Source of the DNA: Rotaria sordida
Lineage: Eukaryota > Rotifera > Eurotatoria > Philodinida > Philodinidae
Assembly (NCBI GenBank): GCA_905250125.1
Contig: CAJNOL010000109.1
Span: forward strand, 62,001-126,000
DNA length: 64,000 nucleotides
Direction of reading: 5' to 3'
The notes beneath the pieces were generated by a model. The model was not told the origin of the DNA, ran no database searches, and saw only the letters and a list, made by a program, of their open reading frames with translations. The position numbers and the translations under genes were made by a program. Positions within the stretch are counted from its first letter, which is position 1. Every line of letters begins with the position of its first letter. Below, piece after piece: positions 11,983 to 27,800 of the stretch.

Positions 11983-12736
11983 TTTGGTTCTTCTTTATTA
12001 CTATCAATCACAAAATTTTATGTATTATATTCATAAGATAGAAAGAGAAATCTTGATATAAATTTGAAAAGAATTTCTTCTTTTTTTTGACATTAATAAT
12101 AATAATGATTGTAAATATATAACATAAATAAACAAGACATCATTGAAGAAAAAAAAAGAATGAAAATCTGAATAAAAATAAAATGATTGGTCAATTTAAA
12201 GTAGCAAACAGAAAAAAAAAACAAAAAAATTGATTGATCTTTTTCTTTGCTTCATAAAAAGTAAAAGAAAACGAAGTAGTAAACCGTTCTCTTTTCTTTT
12301 TATCCATATTTTAACTAATGTCACATTAACAACCATATCCAATAATTATTGAACTCTATTCATTAAATGTATATGTGTGTATGATAGATGGTGCTTGAAT
12401 AATAAAAGAAAAAAAAGGTGAGAAAAGAAATTTTTAAACCAAACATCATTGAGAAAAAAAACAAAAAAAAAAAGGTTTCTTTTTCGTCTTTATTTACTTA
12501 GAACATAAGAGTTTATCAGAAAAAATGATCGATGGGTAATTTCTTCTTATAAATATGAAGGTAAAAGTTATATCTGATTCATAGTCATATCGTTCTCTTC
12601 TTTTTCATCATCGTCGACAGACACATATATATATATATACATCCACGTGAAATTACAGAGGGCATTTTTCTTAGTACTTTTTTTTTTGTGTTTTTTTTTG
12701 CAGATGATTTTTGTTATTTATCTTTGTTAACAAAAT
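11983..12736. promoter_or_regulatory. Divergent promoter region between TDG and HUWE1
   Basis: The TDG start codon (minus) and HUWE1 start codon (plus) face away from each other, 754 bp apart, so both promoters must lie here or overlap the genes. A palindromic E-box CACGTG lies at 12644-12649, next to a short TA repeat (12627-12639). A strong pyrimidine-tract acceptor ends at 12703 on the plus strand. No TATA box or mapped start can be assigned from sequence alone. Confidence 0.55.
12704..12730 (+). promoter_or_regulatory. Short upstream ORF in the HUWE1 leader
   Basis: An ATG directly follows a strong acceptor (TTTTTTTTTGCAG ending 12703) and opens an 8-codon frame closing with TAA at 12728-12730, six bases before the HUWE1 ATG. 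If the acceptor is used, this uORF is the first AUG of the mRNA and could reduce translation of HUWE1. Confidence 0.4.
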
Positions 12737-15700
12737 ATGAAAATTGATCGATCGAAATTAAAAAAATATCTACCGGAACCAGTAAGAAAATTTAAATTTT
12801 TATTATATTTATTAATCATTTGTTTGTTTATTTGTTTGTTTTTTTTTTTTTTCGTTTATAATAGCCGGCTGATTGTAAATTATTTATTGATAAACTAAAA
12901 AGTTGTGATCGAAAAGAACTTCATGACCTATTAAAACCAATTACTATTTGGCATATTGGAAAAGTAAGTTATTGACCTTCTCTATTTAAAAGAAAAAACT
13001 TAATTAAATAATTTACTTTTTCTCGACACTCAATTTTCATAGTTTACCAAAGTTAGTTGATCGATTTCTTGTTATTATGCAATTAATTGTTTTTTTTTTT
13101 ATTGTTTTGTTTTTCTTTTATATTAAAAAAGAAACAGCATATATATCTATTGTTTGTTATTTTCTAGTGTGAACTATATCATTGGATTGATGCATTGGAT
13201 TTATTCGATTCAATTCTAGAAGAAGCTTGTATAAAAACGGGTACATGGATGCTCAATTGTGACAAACCAGAAAATGGAGAGGTTTGTTTTGATTAATTAG
13301 AAATTATTTATTAGGTCAATAAGGACTTTTTCTTATTCGATAGAAGGTAATGCTGTCATTTTCTATTCCTAGATAATAAATGAAAATCTAGATCCTATTC
13401 AATAGTTTTGATATGCATCAATATTTCAATTAGGATTTTATTAAAGTCTACTAGAATATCTTCTTCATTCTTTTGTTTGTTAATTGATGAATGTCCCTAT
13501 CGTAGTGTATATATGAAACAACTCGAATTTCAGGAAAAGAATTCTATTATAACGCTTCAATACATATAGTATATTCTTCTATTTTTTTTTGTTTTCATAT
13601 TTAGTTAAAAATGTTAGTACTTGATATTCTTCATTTTACTGCATTATTAATTGAACATTCATATTCTCGTCATTTATATAATTCAATTGAATATTTAATT
13701 ATACTATTACAATCATCTGATGTACATATTGTACTTGGTGTTTTATCACTTCTATATGTATTCAGTAAACGTTCAAATTTTATAACAAGACTTCAAATTG
13801 ATAAAAAACAAGCATTAATTGGTCGACTTATTTACTTAGCTGAAGTAAAATTTTTTTTGTGAAAATATTTTTCTATTTCTTTTTTTTTTCGATTTTAGAC
13901 TTGGGGTGGACGAGAGAATGGTTTCGATTTAGCTCGTTGTTGTAGTGTTCGAAATCCATCAGTAAATATTAATAGTTTTTATTTTTTCCATAATGTTAAC
14001 CATCTAGATAGTGATTATAATAGGTAATGAAGTTTTCTAAAAAGAAAAACAGCCGACACGGTATTTTTTGAAAATGCCATTTTAAAGAGAATAAAATGAG
14101 TGATCGTCAGATTTTCTATGACCTTCTCTGAAAAAGTTAAAAGTAAACAAAATTTAATAAGTGAGTCGAAATATTTGTTTATTTTTGACTTTCTTAAGAG
14201 AAAGTTTTCAAGAACTATCAGTTAGGACCAGTGTATCATACAGTTTCCTAGTATGACTTTAGAAATTTTTGTTCGAGAGTAATGAAGAAATTTTTTAAAA
14301 AACCAAAAAGACTAGATTGAATAATGAATTAAGAGACTTTTGATAATTCCTATAAGTGTCAAATAGTATTGAACTAAGATATGACAAAATTTTCTGTCAG
14401 CCTTTCAAAATTTTTTTAATGGTATTGTTACAAAAAAATTGTCTTCTGATTGCCATCATAATTCATCTATGAAATCTTGATAAAAGAAAATTTCATTAGT
14501 TAATCAAAATCCTTATCCGAATTTTAATTAGATGCTTAACATTATAGAGAAAAATATATTGTTATTAAAACTTTTTTTCTACTATCTTGATAGGATTTTC
14601 CTGAACATGCAACAAATCTACATTTTGCATATACAGTACCGTCGGAATCAACAACAACTAGTGGACCAACATTGGTAAAGAAAATTCTTTTTGTTTTCTT
14701 TATTTAGAATATATGATAATTGTTTTTTAGCATATTTCAAAACAAATCGATATTCCAAATGTTCATTTAGCTGGAGTTAATGCTGCTGCCGTAATGGAAA
14801 TGGTTCTTGCTGAACATCCATTACCGGAAGATAAACAAATAAAATTATTTACACATCTTCGTTTAGCTTATGCATTTCCATCATTTGATCAACGTTTATT
14901 ATGTATTCAAGCACGATTACAAGCCTTATCTATTCTTAGTAAAAATTAGAATTTAAATATTTACAAAACAAAAAAAAAGTAAAAATTTATTTATTTTTTT
15001 TAGTTTATTCTTCAGGAATGCAAGAAGCAAATAATGTTTTATATGATGGTTTAATTGAAGAACTTGTTGAAGTATTAAATGTTCGTGATCCAACATTAAC
15101 AGTATGTTTATACATAAATTAATAAAAAAAAAAAACAAATTTATTTTCTTTCTTAAAAAAAAAAAACAGGATATAAAAGCTTCAGCATTAAAAACTTTAA
15201 CATCAATAATTCATCTTGAACGAACAACAAAGTAAATTATCTATTTCAAATATATAGGTTTTTCTTTTTTATTATTTAATTTTTATTTTAGACATCCACC
15301 ACGTTTACAAGAAATAATTGAAACAACACAAGCAAATTCATATCATGGATTTTTACCAGCACTTGTACGACAATGTATTGATAAATTAACTGGTAAAATT
15401 ATTTTTTTTTTTTTTTGTATTGAAATATAAAATAATTAATTTGATTTTTTGTATATAAATTAGATGATAGTAATGAACGATTTCCTCAATCATTATCAAC
15501 AGCCTTATTTTCATTTCTTTATCATTTGGCATCTTATGAAACAGGTGGTGATGCATTAGTTAATTGTGGTATAATGCAATCATTAATTAAAGTTGTTAAT
15601 TATTATGATGAATCTCAAGATTTTATTATGGTAAGAAAAAAAATAGAAAAAAAAATTCATTTTTTTTTTTTTCTTTTTATATTTTAGTTTGTTACACGTG

Positions 15701-18700
15701 CTGTTCGTGTTATTGATTTAATTACATCATTAGATATAACATCATTTCAAACAAATAATGGTTTACAAGCATTTATTAATCGTTTAGAAGTATGTTTATT
15801 TTAATTCATTTGTTCTAGTCATAAGGAAATAGAAGGTCTCATGTACAAGCTCCTATCGAAGCATTTCTATGATATTTTGTGATTAGAAGTGTCAATGTGA
15901 GAGCAAGAAAAAAACATATCTAATAAGAACGGTCGCAATTTATATATCTATTAAATGTATAAATAGCATTACCTACTTATTGAACAAGAAATATTTTTCT
16001 ATATGATATTGATTATTCGAAATTTTTTTGTCATGAACGTCAAGTTACCTATAGGCAATGTATTTGTAGGAAAATTTAGATCGAAAAAAAAAAATTTGGA
16101 GTTTGTATTCTAGTAAGAGAATTTCTCTGATTCTCCAATCGAACTGACATTTAGCTCTTAAGTAGATCTCGATGAGAACCGGGAATATGAAAAAAATTCT
16201 GTAAATTTTTAATTACTGGATACAGACCCTTATAGATTTCTACTACTAATCTCGTCGAAGCCTACTTATGAGCGAAAATACACTCGATCCTTTCTACGTG
16301 ATGAATGCGACCAAACATTGTTGTTCCTGATGTGAACGAGTGCATGACCCGGATCATCTTGCAAATATTCAGTCCTTAGCTATTTTTACGTACTCTGACC
16401 TGTATACATTCTTTCTAAGGTCAAAATTTGACGAGAATTAATTTTGAGTATTAAATTAATGTTGAGTTTTTTTTTTTGTTGTTGTTTCTGAAATATGATA
16501 TTCATTCCATTTGACACATTTCTATAGGTAACTTGACAAGTTCTATTTAAGCATGAGAACAAAAAAAAATTTTCTTTTTTTTTCAAATTACTAAATAAAA
16601 TAAATTTTTAGCATGAAATAACACAATGTCGAAAAGAACAACCATTTATAATACGTATATCAAAACGTACACAAGGAACACCAACAATAAATCTTGATAC
16701 ACTTCCTCCATTATCACCAAGTGCACGTTCAGATATATCTGGTGAACATCCAACATTAACAACAACAACAACAACAACAATAACAACACCAAATCATTTA
16801 TCAAAAGATATGGATACAAGTGAACTTTTAGATGAAAATCATGAATTAATGCCAAATAGTCCAATACCTGGTTTAACATGTTATCATCAACGTGCTGCAT
16901 TACTTAAATCAATATTAAATTATTTAAAACGAGCTTTTACTGAAACAACAATGGCTGATACAACACGTCATATAATGGATGGTTCATTACCAAATTCATT
17001 AAAACATATTATAAGTAATGCTGAATATTATGGTCCATCATTATTTCATTTAGCAACTGATGTTGTTACATCATTTATATTTCAAGAACCATCACAATTA
17101 TCATCATTACAAGATAATGGTTTAACTGATGTATTAATGCATGCACTTTTAAAAAAAGATGTACCTGCAGCACGTGATGTTTTAGCATCATTACCAAATA
17201 TATTTAGTGCATTATGTTTAAATACACGTGGTTTAGAAACATTTATGGAATATAAACCATTTGATAAATTATTTGGTGTTTTATTATCACCTGAATATTT
17301 ACCAGCAATGAGACGACGACGTGGTAATGATACACTTTATGGTACAGCATCAAGTCTTGGTAATGCTGTTGATGAATTAATGAGACATCAAGTTAGTTTA
17401 CGTACAGAAGCTATGAAATCAATAATTAAATTACTTGAACAACTTGTTGAATTAGGTAATAATCCTAAATATTGTTGTCAAAAACCACATTCATCATCAT
17501 CATCATCATCAACAACAACAACAAAATTAACAGATACAATACGTACACAACATCGTACTGTACGTACAACAAATACAACAAATACAAATACAGGTGGAAA
17601 TGATAGAAATTCATCTGATGATGAATATGATGATGATGAAGCAACAAATGATGAAGCACCATTAGCTAATCGTTCAGTACAATCACAATCAACAGTACCA
17701 CCATCATCTACAACAACTACATCTATAATAGGAGTAAATGAATCACCTCCAACAGCAATAACAATAACAGATATTCCAATAATACTTGATCAAACATTAT
17801 TAAGTGAAAAAAAATCTGATGATGAAACTATTCCAATAGCTGTACCATTACTTGATTATATAACAAATATAATGCGTTTTGTTGAAGGTGTTATTAGTAA
17901 TAATACAACTGATGATCATGGTAAAGAATTTGTTAAATTAGGAGGTTTAAAACCTTTACTTGATATTTTACAAATGAAAAATTTACCTATTGATTTTCCA
18001 TCAAGTCCAGCTTGTCAATGTGTTGCTGCACTTTGTAAATCAACATTGGTAAATTTATTTTATTTTATTAAAAAACAATGCAAAAAAAAAATTCTTTTTT
18101 TTTTTTTTTTAAATTTTAGACTCTTTTAGTTAAAGATAATAAATTAATTGAAATGGTTATAACAAATCTTGATATAATATTAAATTCTTTAACTGATTTT
18201 TATTCAAATCGTACATATGATGGTTCATTATTAATAGAAGAATTAGCACGTGCTGTATCATCATCAACAACAACAACAACAATATCAATTGATCCAATGG
18301 ATGCTATTAATCAATCATCATTAACACCTATACTTCATCAATTATCTATTGTTCATTCTCATATATCATTATTAATCTCATTATGTAAAATAACACAAAA
18401 TGAAGTACGTAGTATATTAATTAGTTTTTGGGGTGCTGAAACAGGTATACGTGTATTAAAAAATTTAAATAAATTATGTTTAACATTAATATGGGAAAGT
18501 TCAATATTATTATCATTATGTTCATCAGAAACAAATATAATTGATCAACAATTTAATAAAAATGATTTATTAAAATTATTTCCATTAATAAATGATTTAA
18601 CAAATACAATATCACCATTACAAAATGTTTCAACACAATTAAATGATTTAACAACAAATGAAATGACACGTACATTTGATATTGATGAAATTATGTCAAT

Positions 18701-21700
18701 GGATACAAGTGATTTTACAAAATTAAAATTAAAATTATCATTTAATATTCAACAACGTATTAAAACAATTAAACCATTATTATGTGTTTCATCAAAATTA
18801 GGACGAGCATTAAGTGAATTATATAATTTACTTGTTAAACAATGTTCAACATCACAATTACGACATGCAAGACGTTTTAATCAACCACCAACACCATATA
18901 TACCAACAGCTGCTGCAAAACTTGTTGCATCAACATTAACAGAAGTTTTACGTGATGGATTTTTATTTCATTTACCAGGAAATATTAATTTAACTGAATA
19001 TCAAATTGAAAAATTTCGTTTAACTTTTTTTGTTTGTACAATAGGGTAAGATATTTAAAACATATTTTATTTAGCAGGGATGACAGACGTAAATAGAGAT
19101 GTGTCCGATTGTTAGTGTACACTGACAACACGATAGAGTTCATTGAAGTCCAAAATTTTCAGATCTGAGATCAATGAGCACATTGAAATATTTTATTAAA
19201 GCAAAGGGCATATTTAAATATTAAAAAAGTTTGTTTTCTTTTTTTTTTTTTGTTATTTAGTTTTGCTACTCCAATGTTATTTGATGAACGTCGTCGTCCT
19301 TATATGTTAATGTTACAACAATTTGAATTATCTAAAGCTCAAGATGCACTTTTTTCTTCACTTGAATGGACACTTGGTTTAATTAATCGTCAATCATTAA
19401 TTAATGATGATCAACAAACATCAACACAACAAATAAATAATAATAACAATAATAATAATAATAGTAATAATAATAATACATATGATGCATCACCAACAGA
19501 ATTTCTTAATTCAGCATTAATGTTAATATTACGTTTAGTTAATGTTAAATCTATACTTGAAACACCACATTCAATACCTAAAAAACCACAAACAGAACGT
19601 AGTTATTTTATTCCATTTAATCCATTACATTATTTAGCATTAACACATAAATGTGCATTTCATATATTAACAAATTCATGTTCTGTTCTATGGGATAAAC
19701 CATATTTATTAAAAGATCATGCAACAAAAATTATTGATAGTATATTATCAATATTTTGTCATATATTACGTGGTGAATCACAAATACAAAAAAAACTTCA
19801 AGATGAAGAACAACAACAACAGCAACAGCAACAGCAACAACAACAACAACAACAACAACAGCAACAACAACAAAATTTACCAACAACAACAACAACATCA
19901 ACAACAGCAGCGGCAGCAGCAGCGGCAGCAACAACATCATCATCAACAACAACTAATCCAACAAATGAAATTAATCAGCAACAACAACAAACAAATACTG
20001 ATACTGATTTACCTGGTTCATCAGCATTAATACCAAATATTTCAACACAATTAAATGAAGATCTTATACAATCAATAACAATGATGGGTTTTTCACGTGA
20101 ACATGCTATTGAAGGTTTATTACAAACAAATAATAGTCTTGAATTAGCTGTTGATTATTGTGTTAATCATCCACAAGCTGTTATAACACCACAAACACAA
20201 ACAAATCTACCTGATATGGATGCTGATATGGCACGTGCTTTATTATTATCATTAGGACAAGATGTTGATGAAACATCATTAGCTAATCCAATAGCTGCAT
20301 TAGCTGCATTATCAAGAGATAATAATAATACTACAAATGAAATAAATTCAATATCATCTACAAATTTATCAACAACAATAACAACAACAACAACAACAAC
20401 AAATACTGATACAACAATACAAAATCAAATATTAATTGAAAATCAACAAAAATCTTTACCTATTATTGAATCATTATCAAAAGAATCTGTTGATCGTTTT
20501 ACAGATTCAATTATGTTAAAAATTCTTGATATATTACCTGATACAGTTTATAAAATGTGTGAACTTGTTGTAACAACAATGCATCGTAATGGTATTATAT
20601 GGCGTGATCATTTTCTTGAAATAATAGCAAATGATATAAAAACAAGTTATTTAAATTTAATTGATTTATTAGATAAAAATTTTTTAAATCAACAAAATAA
20701 TGATGAACAAATAATATTAAATTTTTTAAATGATCATCAAAATTCTGTTTTATTTAGTCGTACATTATTAATGTCATTATTATTTGAAGAAATGCCATTT
20801 CCATGTGCACGTATAGCAGAAAAATTTTCATTAATTAATTATTTTTGTATATTAATACATCGTACAACAGATTATTTAATTAAATTTAATGAAAAAAAAA
20901 CACCAACATGGTTATCACCTGTTTTTATATTTATTGATTTATATGAAAAAGTTTCATTAGCATCAAAACGTCGTTCAATTATAAATCAAAATTATCGTAA
21001 TTATAATCGTGTATGGCAATGGTTTGATGAACGTGCTGTTAAATGGAATAATTATCCATTACAACAAAATAAACAAATTGATGATGCATATGCTAATGGT
21101 GAACCATCATGTAAAATAATAATACNNNNNNNNNNNNNNNNNNNNNNNNNNNNNNNNNNNNNNNNNNNNNNNNNNNNNNNNNNNNNNNNNNNNNNNNNNN
21201 NNNNNNNNNNNNNNNNNNNNNNNNNTTGCACAATCAGGTGGTATACAAGCTATATTAAGTTTAACACAATCATCATCATTTCAAGGTTGTGCATCATTAA
21301 TAACATTAATATTTCGTCATATTATGGAAGATGATAGTAATTTACGTTTAGCTATGGAAAAAGCAATACGTCAAGCATTAACAGGTAATCATGGTGTATC
21401 AATTGGTATACAACCAGCATGTCCTGGTTCACATGAACTTAATGTTATTTTACGTATACTTGGTCCAGCTATGACACGTGCACCAGATATATTTCTTGAT
21501 GTTGCATCAAATGTTTTACAATTATTACCACCATCAACTGGTCGTTTAGCTGGTACATTAGGTCGTTTTACAAATCCATTTTTAACTGATGATGATCATC
21601 ATACACAAACAACAAATTTACCAATGGGTCCATTAATATTACAAGCACGACCAGCAACAAGTCAAACAACAACATCAGAACAAAATTCACAAATACGTAC

Positions 21701-21834
21701 AACACGACCAATAACGACACCAACAACAACACCAACAGCAACAACAACAACAACAACAACAACAAACGATACAGTTGGAGAATTAGCTGAACGTTTATTA
21801 GTTGATTTACTTGATTTTCTTTTAACCAATGATG

Positions 21835-21866
<32 letters not shown>

Positions 21867-24800
21867 CCAAAACGTTTATTATCTAAATCAACTGTTTTAC
21901 GTATATTAGCTGAATTAATACGTTCATATGCAAATGTTGCTAAACTTGTATCAACAAAAACATTTACATTATCAGATAATCAAACATGTTCAGCATTATC
22001 ATATATACTTGATTATTTATTACCAGGTACAAATACTCAACATATTGATTATGATAAAGATATACCAGCATTATGTCGTTTATTTCTTGTTGCTATGGCT
22101 GCATGTAATCATTGTTTAGAATCACAAATGAATTTAGTTAATGAAGTTAAAATGTCATTAAATAAAATTTTAATTTTACCTGAATGTGATGAAAAACATA
22201 TGAAATTACAAGCATTAGCTAATATAATTAATACAATGATTGAATCATGTCCAGCACCAAATACATCAACACCACAACAAGGACAACATCGAATGTCACA
22301 ATCAATTATAAATAATATGATTAAAATAATGTATAAACGTGGTTTAATTAATGATTTAGCTAAAATGATTCATAGTATTGAATTATCAAGTCCGAAATTA
22401 GCTGATACAGTTAATGCTGTACTTAAACCTATGGAAACATTATCACGTGCAATTAATTATGCAACATCATTACATGTACAAAGTGGTACACGTCCACATA
22501 CAACAAGACATCCAACAACAATAAATCAAACAAATACTTCAACTACTACTATTCCAACAACAACAACAACAGATTCAACAGTACCTATTCAAGAACAAAC
22601 AACAATAAGAAATGATGAACAACCATTACCATCAACAACAACAACAACGACAACAATTGATTCATCTCGAACTATTGAACAACAACAACAACAACAACAA
22701 GCATCAATTAATTCAACAATTGTACCTATACAAGATGATAATCGTTCATCAATTGATAATAATACAAATATAAATAATAATAATACATCAATTAATTCAG
22801 TTAATCAAGTTCAATTAAGTATAAGTCAAGAAGAATTATTAAATGCAACTGATATGGAACCAGTTGCTGGTTTACCACAAGATGTTGATATATTTGAAAG
22901 AAATATTCATGGTACAGCTAGACTTTCAACAGATGAAGAAGATGATGATGAAGATGAAGAAGAAGTTAGTATTGAAGATGATGATGAAGATGAAAATGGA
23001 CCTGTTGGTACAATTAATGTTGAATTTAATGTTGCACATCCTCTCGATGATACACATGAACATGGTATGTTTATTATATTAGGAAAAAAAACAAAAAGAG
23101 TTAAACTTAAGTTTCATTTGTTTGTAAAACACGATCTAAAAGAAATGTATAACAGTAGAAATTTGAATCCGTTGTTATTTAGCAATAACAACTATTTTAA
23201 TCTTGTAAGAATTGTACTAACAATTCCTTTTTTTTTTTGTTTTTTAAATATAAATAGCATCAAGTTCAAGTTCAACAACAACAAGTGCTGATCATGATGA
23301 TGAAGATGATGCAGAAGAAACTGATAGTCCTGATGAAGATATGGATATGGAAAGTGCCAATGGAAATGATCGTGAACCACAACATCGGTAAGATTTTGTA
23401 AAATGATAACGACTTCACATAAAATATTTAATCATTTTTCAATCATTTAAAAGCATTCGATTTTTTTTTATTAGTTATAGTGATGATGATGAAGATATTA
23501 CTAGTGAAGAAGAAGGTGATGTTCGTTTAACAGGTATATAAAAATAGTTCGATGTGGTGGTTTTATTTTTGTTTGAATTTTTATTTCGTTTCATTTATAG
23601 GTCCAACATCATCAGGTGAACAACATGATGATGAACATGATGATGATCTTGATGAAGATAGTGATAATACTGAAAGTGATGAAACTCATACTGGTGATGA
23701 ATTAGATGAAACTGAAGGTCCTACAATTGATATACATATTGAAACAGCATCAAGTCAATCAACTGATGAAAATTTAACAACAAATAATGAAAGAACAGGT
23801 CAAACAAATGAAACAGATGATAATATTCATGATGATACAACAAATAATAATAATAATAATCAAGAAGATGAAGAAGAAGAAGATGAAGATGATGAAGAAG
23901 ATGAAGAAGAAGAACAAGATGAAGATGAAGATGATTTTGCTGAAGATGATGATGCTGCTGCTGAAGATATTGAAGATATGGTTGATCGGTAGAATTATTT
24001 TTTGTTTTAAACATATCTTTTTGTTTTTGTTTTATTAATAATCAATCTTATTTGTTTGTTTAGTGATATGGATGCAGCTAATGCTTGGCAAGATGATGAT
24101 GAAGAAGATGAAGATGATGAAGATGAAGATGAAAGTACTGAATTTGAAGATGATGATGGTGATATAGCTGATTATGTTACTGAAATGGAACTTGATGAAG
24201 AAGTTCTTTCTGAAATTCGTAATAATCTTATGTCACCAACTGATATTGATCCTATATTAATATCTAATCTTCAAGGTGTTCGAATTCGTGCAAGTGGTTA
24301 TCCATCATTTCATGGTATTAATGATACAGGTTAGATTTTTATTAAATAAAAATAATAATTGAATTTTTTGTTTTTTGTTTTCTTTCTTTAGTTGATCCAG
24401 CTCTTCCACCACCACCAATCAGTGTTCCAGCTTTACATCCATTACTTGTTCATCATGCTGATAATCAATTAAGTTCTGGTGCTTTTTCACGTTTTCGTCA
24501 ATTAGGTACAGCAACAACAACAACAGCACCAAATCAAACAAATATAAATGTTTTATCAACACAAGCAAATCCAACAGCAACATTAACATTTGGTCAACAA
24601 AATGGACCAACAATGCTTACTGGACAAACAACATTAACTGTACAACAACAAATTAATCAACAAGCACAACGAAATCGTATGTTGCTTTTTTCTTTTTTTA
24701 AAATAGTTTTTATTCCCTCTACTGAAAGAGAAAGTCATGCATCGAACACAACTACGATGACTAAATATTCGTTACACAGAACGAAAGAAAGTCCATTTAT

Positions 24801-27800
24801 AGAAAAATAATCTCAATAGATCAGTCAGTTCAGTTCAGTCTGACCTACGGCTTCACGGCCTGATCGATAGGATCATCTCTCCTCAGTCTTGACAAAAATT
24901 TCATTTGAAAATCCGGTCAATTTTAGTAAAAATCTTCCAGTCAGCCTGTTGAATTATCGATCTCTATCTCGAATCCTAGCAATCACAGGACACTCCACTT
25001 CATAACTATTCATTCTTTATTTTATTTTCTATCATATTATTCTCCTTAACAGTAGAGAACTTAGCAATGTTTGCATTGCATTATTTATCATATAAAACCT
25101 TTTTTGTATATTTCTTTTAAATATAGGTACAACACGAACATTATTTATTCCAGGTGGTACAGCAACATTTGGTCGTGCAGCAGCTGGTGGTTTTGCTGAA
25201 TATCTTCAACATGCTAATCAACTTGATGTTGATCCATTAACTGGTTCAACATTAACAACTAATGGTAATATACCTGGTACAGCAACAGCACGTATACTTG
25301 TTGGTAATGGTGCTGATTCTGAAGCATTAAGATTTTTACATGATCAAATGTTAATGGATATAGCACCACCAACTAATGAAGGAAATGAAAATATTGATGG
25401 TACAAAAATTTATATGATACGAACACCATTAGCACGTTGGATTGAAGAAAGTATTGTACTTGATGGACCATATGTACATGATACTGTTTTAGCATTAAAA
25501 TCTAAAATAACTGAACCATTAGAAAAACAATATGAATCTGAATTACAAATTGTTTTAGCTAAAAAAGCTAAAGATGATGAAGAACGTAAAAAACGTTCAG
25601 AAGAAAAAGCACGATTAGATGCTGAACGTGCACAAGCAGCAGCAGCAGCAGCAGCGGCAGTAGCTACAACTGCAGCTACATCAACTACAACAAATGATCA
25701 ACAATCAATAGAAAATACAACGACAGCAACAACTAGTGAACCACCTATATCAATAACATCATTTACTGATGATATTAATCTTCGTCAAGATGAAACACTT
25801 CTTTCACCACAATTACAACGTTCTGCACAATTACATGCTACTTCTACAACAAATCAAGATATAAATACAATTTCTATACATCCACCTAATGATGAATCAA
25901 CACAAATTAATTTACAACCAGGTGAAACATTAGGTAGGAAAAATTTATTTTTATCTTTGTTAAATTTTTTTTTTTTAAATTAAATTTTCATTAGTTACTA
26001 CTGATGCTGGTACAAGTCCATTAACAACTGAAAATATGTCTACTGATGGTCAATCACCTGGTCAATTAGCAACATCACCTACAACATCAATGGAAATAAA
26101 TCATCCATCACCAGTAAGAGAAATTTCAACTGAACAACAACAACAACAACAACAAGTAACAATTGAACCAGAAACAACATCAACAACAATGACTGAACAA
26201 ATTCCTTCACCAACTACAACTGAACAACTAATTGCTGCTTCTGATGTTGCTACTTCTTCTACAGTAACAACAGCACCACCACTAGTTGAACCTGAAGTTG
26301 AATGGACAACATTAGTTATTGATGGTCGTGAATTTCGTGTACCAAAAGCTTTAGAAATTGATCCATCATTTTTAGCTGCATTACCTGAAGAAATGCGACA
26401 AGAAATTTTAACTGATCAAGTAAGAAATTTTGAACGTGAAGAAAATCAACGACGTGCACAACGTGCTGCTGCATATGCTGCAGCTAATCCAACAGCAAAT
26501 TTAAATACACAAACAATTGATGGTATTAATAATGATAATTATTCATCACGTACAAATCAAACAACAAGTGAAGCTGTTATTGGTGAAATGCTTGGTGAAA
26601 TTAATCCAGAATTTATTTCAGCATTACCACCTGAAATACGTGAAGAATTATTAGCTGAACGTCGTCGTACAGCAGCAACAATGGCTGCTATGAATGGTGT
26701 TAATTTACCTGATAGTGGTCCAGCAGAATTTTTACGTACATTACAACCACATTTACGTCAACAAGTTCTTGCTGATATGGATGAAAGTCAAATAGGTGCT
26801 TTACCTGAAGATATGGCTAATGAAGCACGTGCATTACGTGCTGCTATGGAAACTCAACAACAACAATATTTACGTGAACGTATGGTACGTAATCATCATG
26901 ATATGATGAATATGTTAACAAATAATACACATCATAGTACACGTCCAATACGTATGTATAATTTTCGTGCATTACAAGAAGCACGTAATAATCGTACAGA
27001 TAGACAACCAACAAATTGGTATTCATTACGTACAGGTACAAATACAGGTGAATTAAATAGTACAACATCAACAATAGGTTCACGTGGTCGACAATTACTT
27101 GATTATGAATCAATATGTTGTTTATTAATATTATTATTTATTGATGATACACGTTTAAATTTTACACGTTTACAAAAAGTTTTAAAAAATTTATGTCATC
27201 ATACACAAACAAGACAATGGATTATAAAAGCATTATTATCAATTATAAATAAAAGTACAGGACGTACAGAATATGATGGACCATCAACATCAACACCAGG
27301 TGCACCAACACTTATATTAAAAAATTCAACAACTAATAATCAAATACAAACAATTAATAATATAAATGATATTCAACAAATAAAAAATATTAATCCATCA
27401 TGGTTAACAATTAATTTTGAAAGTGCATTTGGTGCACGTACAAATGTTTTTAAAATTCAACGTATTGGTAATACAAAACGATATGGTTCAATACAAATAT
27501 CTGTTCATGCACAAGCATGTCCAATTGTTTGTCGACAAGTACTTGAATCATTAATAATATTAGCAAAAAATTTTCCAGAACAATTTCTTCCATTACCATT
27601 AAATAATAATGAACAACAACAACAACAACAACCAGCAATATTATCATCAAATGAACAAACAATTAAAGTAACATCACCTGATAAACAATTAATAACAACA
27701 CCATCAAAAACTTCTCCAAATATACGTGATTTATCATTTTGGGAATTAATTCTTAAATTAGATCAATCATTTAATAATCGTTTATCTCGTTCATCAACAA

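Noticed and set aside
12061-12740. TATA-like boxes in the divergent promoter
   Set aside because: TA repeats are everywhere in this AT-rich sequence; no single match can be singled out.
17465-17662. Minus-strand open frames opposite HUWE1 repeats (also 19731-19952, 21568-21870, 23721-24014, 29702-29971)
   Set aside because: They are Leu/His/Tyr/Val-rich shadows of CAA/ACA/GAT repeats on the coding strand.
18153-18180. Methionine at 18153 as a gene start
   Set aside because: The exon begins at 18120 after a clear acceptor and continues the HUWE1 frame from 18048.
21126-21334. Continuous open frame across the N gap
   Set aside because: The frame after the gap does not give HUWE1 sequence; the family match resumes in another frame from 21228, so the read-through is an artefact of the placeholder length.
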